From Cordia subcordata (Eukaryota; Streptophyta; Magnoliopsida; Boraginales; Cordiaceae), in NCBI GenBank assembly GCA_028554755.1, contig JAPTOF010000001.1, forward strand, positions 34,181,501-34,245,500: 64,000 nucleotides of DNA, given 5' to 3'. Positions 59,201-64,000 of this stretch are shown piece by piece. Position 1 is the first letter of the stretch. Every line of letters begins with the position of its first letter. Under the pieces are notes generated by a model. That model ran no database searches. It was given only the letters and a program-made list of their open reading frames with translations, and was not told where the DNA came from. The position numbers and the translations under genes were made by a program.

Positions 59201-60790
59201 GTATTTCAAGACAATATATCTGCGTTCCACAAGTCCTGCCATATCAGTACAATCAACTAACTCCTTGGTACCCTTACTCAGCGAGCAACGACCCAGTCTA
59301 TCCTCCACTTGGGTGATTTCATTAAAATCACCCCCAACATAGATCGATTCATTGGCAAAAGAAGTAGTTCAATCCAAAATTTTATTCCAAAGTTATTTAC
59401 TACAATACGCATCATTAGATACATAGACAAAAACAACCACAAAACTCTGAGAGAAGTTCAAAAAAGTGATGCGACACGCAATCACCTGGCTGATAGCATC
59501 AAGCCTTTCAACCTTAACCAAGTTAAGGTTCGAAAGAATCCAAATCCTATCCATTGGGTTGTTAGCATAGTTGTTGCAAAAAGCCTATCGATTGAACTTA
59601 TTTGTAAGACACAAATTAGCCTCATCCATCTTAACCTTAGTCTAAAAAAGACATACACTGCCACTTTTTTATTCTACAAAACATGAGCAACATCGTATAG
59701 TTTGGAGGCATTGTTGCAGCCTTAATGTTCCAAAGTAACAAATTCATTAGGGGGTTTAGAGGGAGAATGTGATACCTTACTTGATCTGGCCTAGCCATTA
59801 CCCTCCCTTCCATCAATAGTTTTGCAAAATTCTACAATTAGATCATCTCTATTTTCCCCTAATAGGATTGCGAAAATATTAGATGACTCTGCAAGCTTAG
59901 GGGTAAGTGCTTTTATTCTGGCTTTAGGGGAGAAACTCATCCTTTTTTTGTTATTGACCACTTTCCAACAATCTTTAGGTTTCTTGGTGGTGTTGGTTCC
60001 CTTAAAAGCTTCTAAGGTTCTCAATTTTATCAATGTCTGACTTGGCTCCCTACTCTTCTCTTTAGGCCATTCTTTGTAACTATGTTTGCTTCCAAAATTG
60101 CCTCTGTTTTGAGCCTTAAATCGACCCCTGCCATGAGTAGATCTGCCCTTGTTCTATGGCCTATCTCCATTAGAAGTTTGAGTTTTAGGAAAGCTATCTT
60201 TGTTATGTCCAACCACTTGAGAGTCTTGGTGCCACCATGGCTTCCATGTGTAGTCAGCCTTTATCTTTGCAAAGACTCCTTCTTCCACTTCAAACTCAAA
60301 AGAATCAGGAAGTATGTCCTGTACATTGACTATCACACACCCCCTCGCAATAGCTCATTTTGGGGGCATCTTCAGGCTTAATGTCGGTCTAAATTAAAAT
60401 CCCAATGGCGCTAGCAACGGCACTAATATGCTCAACTCCCAAAATTCATTTGGTATATTCCGTAAGTGAACACAAATCGGCACTCTGTCAAACTTAAAAG
60501 TGAGCGGTTGGATCCCTGATTACCACTTTCTATGTAACAATGGACCAATCACATTCACAGAGGGTGAAATTGGCATAGCTTCTGGTAGCATCTCTGAAGT
60601 TACTGAAAAAGGTAGCCCTATTCCCCCAATCCTCTCCTATGAAGCAGGGAACCAGACAAAGTTGATGAGGCCTCTTCGCCAAGGTTAAGGAATTTGTTAA
60701 GCTTGCTTACCACCCCCCAACCACTGTTGATAGGAAAATTAGGGTTACCCCTTCCTCCCCTTGGAGCAAAGGGAAAAGGCATAGCCTCGT
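56220..60790 (-). mobile_element. L1-type LINE retrotransposon, inactivated
   Basis: On -, ORF1 remains (DUF4283-like text, then a basic stretch) at about 60690-59780. The endonuclease region has GDFNEIT and, at 59105-59308, the usual 'KYTWTN..DLLRGSKLDGILTN..W' block. Reverse transcriptase text includes LVPKIQNP..DFRPIACCN (58150-58270), DVQGAFIKGRNILDNIHLAQELVW (58030-58110), HIKKVYNTIDWGFI and the catalytic YFMDD near 57655 (usual plant L1 form is FADD). The 3' end is the poly-A tail, seen as about 23 T at 56220-56242 on +. Many stops and frame breaks make it dead. The 5' limit is approximate and no target duplication was found. Confidence 0.88.
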
Positions 60791-61094
60791 GTCGCAAAAT
60801 TCACTCGTGGGGCAATTTCTGGGAAGCCCGCCAACTTATTCGCATGCAATTACAACTTGAATAATAACATGGAAACGAGCAATGAATAGATAATTCTTGG
60901 AAGTTGGAACTACTTAAAATTCCTTCCATAATTTTTCTATTAGCAAGCGGATAAGATTCTCCTAGCTCATAATTCAATACAAAACATTGAATTTTGCTAA
61001 GTTAGCTGTTTAATTCTCTCTAGAAACCTCTAAGATGCTTCTCTTTGACAACAAGATACTACCGAGGGATGTATTTTTCAGTAGGGATCTCTTA

Positions 61095-61435
61095 AATAAC
61101 GAGGGTTAATTCTTCTAATGGTTCTTGAATTATAATCTTTGAGAAAATTTGGTCTCCAAACTATTAAAATATATCTTTTATTTCCTGACCAATTGCCTAG
61201 ACAGTGTTTGTCCAATTAACATTTTTCTGTCCAAGAACTAACGATGCAAAAAAAACCTTCCTCATGCTTTCATCATCTCGTGTAATTTACATTAGTTTTT
61301 GGATGAAATTTGTTAAATGGATTAACGTTGTCTAACTGTTAATAATCGAAGGACTAAAAGGCATATTGTGATAATTTAAGGATCAAATTGCCCCACATAC
61401 CATAGTTCATATATCATAAGAGGAATTAATAAACA
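61095..61435. mobile_element. MITE family 2, copy d
   Basis: It starts gagggttaattcttctaatggttcttgaa and ends ..accatagttcatatatcataagaggaatta. The interior shares 'aaactattaaaatatatcttttatttcctgac' with the family. The right end is worn. Confidence 0.5.
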
Positions 61436-64000
61436 ATTTTCCTTGTTGCTTCAGCGGGAGACTATAGCAGAGTAGTTCTTCTTTCATTTGCGAGCCATCA
61501 GATAAAGAATTTATTTATTTTCTTATATCAAAATATGTTTTTTGTGAGTTCAATTAGAAGGAAAATGTTCAGAATCGGGTCTTTGGGTGTTATTATTCCA
61601 TTATTCTTAAATATTGAAAATGTAAGAGATTATCAGCTCATGACTATACCTAAGGGAAGGAGAGATGGCTTTGTTTGTTGTTTTTGATTCTTGTCTCCAG
61701 TGAAGTTGGTTCACCTTCTAATTGGACGCTCTCACTGGACATAGTAGCATGCTTGTTGGAGGCCTTTTTAGCATCTACTCAAGCTAACGGTTGTTATATC
61801 AACAAATTCTTACAGAAGTTGCACTGAGGTAGACACAGGATAAATATTTCTTAACTGTCTTATAGTTTATTATAAATACATATGATCTTTTTGTAGTTTC
61901 AAAATAAGTGCAGAATTCCTCTATAGCCTTAAAATGTATAGTACAAATGCCCCAAAATAGACATAAAGCCTCTTTGTTGTCTTAAAATTTGTAGTACATA
62001 TGCCCCCTAAAATGGGTATTCATACCTATTTTAAAATTATAGAGGGTAATATATACTTATTATAAATTATATAGGGTTTCGGTGCAATTTACCCGTGGTT
62101 ATATTGTGGTCTATAAATATTGGCATGAGGGAGTCCATTTTGTTCTTAAAATATATAAAAAAAAATCAAAACTAAATACTTATTGCACATGCAATGTGTA
62201 TTACATGTATCCTTTGGAAATGTCATTTTTGGTTACATTAATCATGTACAGTGTTATATATACATGTGTGTTCCCCCAAAAAATTGATGTTGGCTTGAAT
62301 CATTAACCGAAATAAATTTTAAAAAAAATATGATTCTATTGATACATTTGAGTGTATCAACGGAAAGCTAGAGTCTACAATATCTTAAACAATTGCTGTA
62401 CTTGACTTTATCCTCACAGAATTGTTGTATCCAGTAGAACGCCAACTCCCTGTAGATAGGAATTAATATTCTTGTAGACATCTTTGTATAAAGCGTACAA
62501 CTCATGCATCTGATGAAAACAACTCAATTAATCCAAATCAGAGTAAGGATTACACTTCTATTCATGTGACTGACATCAGTTTATAAATAAAAATTGTAGA
62601 TTTAGAATAAAAATTTAATGGAAGAGCTTCCCTTAGAGTAATTAAGTGTTTTACAATTACAAGGTGTGTTATAAGGGGTGTTGCGTGAAGGAAGAACTAA
62701 TGTGCCGTGTTCTATATAAACTTTGAGTACCAAATTTATGTCCATGTTGGAATTCTTTATCTGGCCAGATTTTAGTGAAGAATGTGATCATTGTGCCAAT
62801 AGTAGCTATTTAATTATTGTATATTGGCTTGACCTATTTTTCTTGGGTACTAATAACATTTTGTGTATAAATAAATGTTTATTTCTTCCATAATATTACT
62901 TTTGAATTTTGTGAATTTTATTTCATAAAATATGCTTGCTATATAGTAAATCTGCTCGGCAACAGACAATTGAATTAATTAAAGCTTGCTAGTTAATATG
63001 ACTAATTGTTACGGAAAGCAGTTTTATAATTTTTTTAATAATAAAAGTATAAGATCTGCATTGACTTTATGCATTTGAGACAAAATTACCCCATCTTCTT
63101 CAACGATGGATCTTTGAATTGTTATTACATTTATGATTCAATACTGTTCACAAATTAATCTAATTTCATAGTTAACAACTCAAATATAAATGAAAATGCA
63201 TACTTGGTAAAACATAGAGCTTCAATTATCATTGCTTTCATATATATGGATTCCACCATCATTATAAATAGCCTAACTATTATTATGTGTTATGCTCACT
63301 ACTTAAGCAAGCATACGATATGACTGTTTTTTACCTTATTACATTTATTTACGTTTTATATTGATATGATAATCTTATATTACAAATACATTTTTATATT
63401 ACAATTCGTGCAACGCACAGGTCTTATACTAATGTGTACTGGTGTTCTGGACTTGTGTATATATGAGTAAAATTAAAGTCGTGTTTAGTACATGCGCTTA
63501 TTATTAAAATTTCATGAATTTCTAGTTAGGACCTACGTATCATTAGAAGCATCTTGCATTAGTAATGTAATATAGTACATTTTACTCATTATTAAAGTTT
63601 TCATAAATTTCTAATTAGGATCTAATTATCATTAGAAGCATATTAATTATAATAGTAACGTAATAATATAAATAAATTGCACGTAATGTAATAATATAAA
63701 CAAATTGCACGTAAGCTCCATGTATTTTGTCATATGTGTATGATACCCTCATAGTTCTAAAATTAGTTAATACACTCCCTGAGCATTTAAAAGCATAAGC
63801 ATACTCAGCTTCACCATCATATTTTCCATTAATTTTTTTTCACAAATGATGGTGGTAATTAAGAGTTATCTTGTTGTACATGCGATGCAAATGCGATTTT
63901 TTTTCCTCAAATAATAACTTAGTCTTATAGTACGATTCCACCCAATTGGCTTATGCTTCGCCATGATAGCTTTAAAAAAAAAAAAAGCCCATATCATGGA
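61436..64000. other. Geneless AT-rich stretch to window end
   Basis: No gene was recognised. 61870-62095 is an interspersed-repeat block with 'agggtttcggtgcaatttaccc', nearly the same phrase as bases 3-20 of the window. Small local duplications lie at 63505-63660 (two copies of 'attaaa.ttt.ca..aatttcta.ttagga') and at 63660-63715 ('aaattgcacgtaa' twice). Confidence 0.5.
63401..63433 (+). mobile_element. Probable Helitron 3' terminus
   Basis: The hairpin-like TTCGTGC-AAC-GCACAGG is followed by TCTTATACTAA and T (CTRR then host T). Same arrangement as the - strand ends at 2581 and 20517. The element would extend to lower coordinates. Confidence 0.4.

Noticed and set aside
1..64000. tRNA or rRNA genes
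   Set aside because: No A-box/B-box pair with a cloverleaf-forming context and no rRNA-like block was seen on either strand by eye; a covariance-model scan could not be run.

Overview
This is a stretch of AT-rich plant nuclear DNA. It carries the plant-specific DUF247/UPF0481 family and the plant F-box/FBD family, introns with plant-type splice sites, and a dense layer of plant transposons. A fragment resembling the N-terminal region of R1-type (late-blight) NLR resistance proteins hints at an asterid eudicot, but the sequence does not settle the species. No tRNA, rRNA or CRISPR array was found. About 60% or more of the window is transposon remains or featureless AT-rich DNA.

Only three loci look like intact protein genes. 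Two are single-exon DUF247 genes on the + strand (30208-31554 and 43380-44645). One is a two-exon F-box/FBD gene on the - strand (51415-54121). Around them lie relatives in several states of decay: a tandem copy of the C-terminal half of the first DUF247 gene (31940-33010), and F-box/FBD remnants at 4004-4185, 5231-7890, 33670-35825, 45487-45585 and 51155-51235. Every DUF247 piece is on + and every F-box piece on -, and a DUF247 gene is followed within about 1 kb by the 3' end of a convergent F-box gene at least twice. This suggests an ancestral two-gene DUF247/F-box module that was duplicated and then broken by transposons and deletions.

Layout: 1-2.4 kb, a large tandem repeat. 4-7.9 kb, a broken F-box locus holding a solo LTR and an antisense R1-like fragment. 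8-12.3 kb, AT-rich and geneless. 12.3-14.4 kb, a truncated Ty1-copia element (-). 14.4-21 kb, small DNA transposons (CACTA, Tourist and other MITEs) and geneless DNA. 21-25.3 kb, a decayed copia element (-) with a TRIM and a MITE nested in it. 25.5-29.3 kb, a TSD-bounded gag-only LTR element (-) with a MITE in one LTR. 30-36 kb, DUF247 gene, its partial duplicate and F-box remnant 3. 36.2-42 kb, nested and abutting copia elements. 43-45.6 kb, second DUF247 gene and an F-box tail. 45.6-48.4 kb, Ty3/gypsy remnant with two tandem-repeat arrays and a 3' LTR. 51-54.3 kb, the intact F-box/FBD gene. 56.2-60.8 kb, a dead L1-type LINE (-) with a poly-A tail. 61-64 kb, MITE-like repeats and a probable Helitron 3' end.

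How the genes could work together is inference only. F-box/FBD proteins are expected to recruit substrates to SCF ubiquitin ligases. DUF247 proteins are probably membrane-anchored by their C-terminal hydrophobic segment; in grasses, DUF247 genes are linked to self-incompatibility loci. No sequence evidence here shows that the two families act in one pathway.
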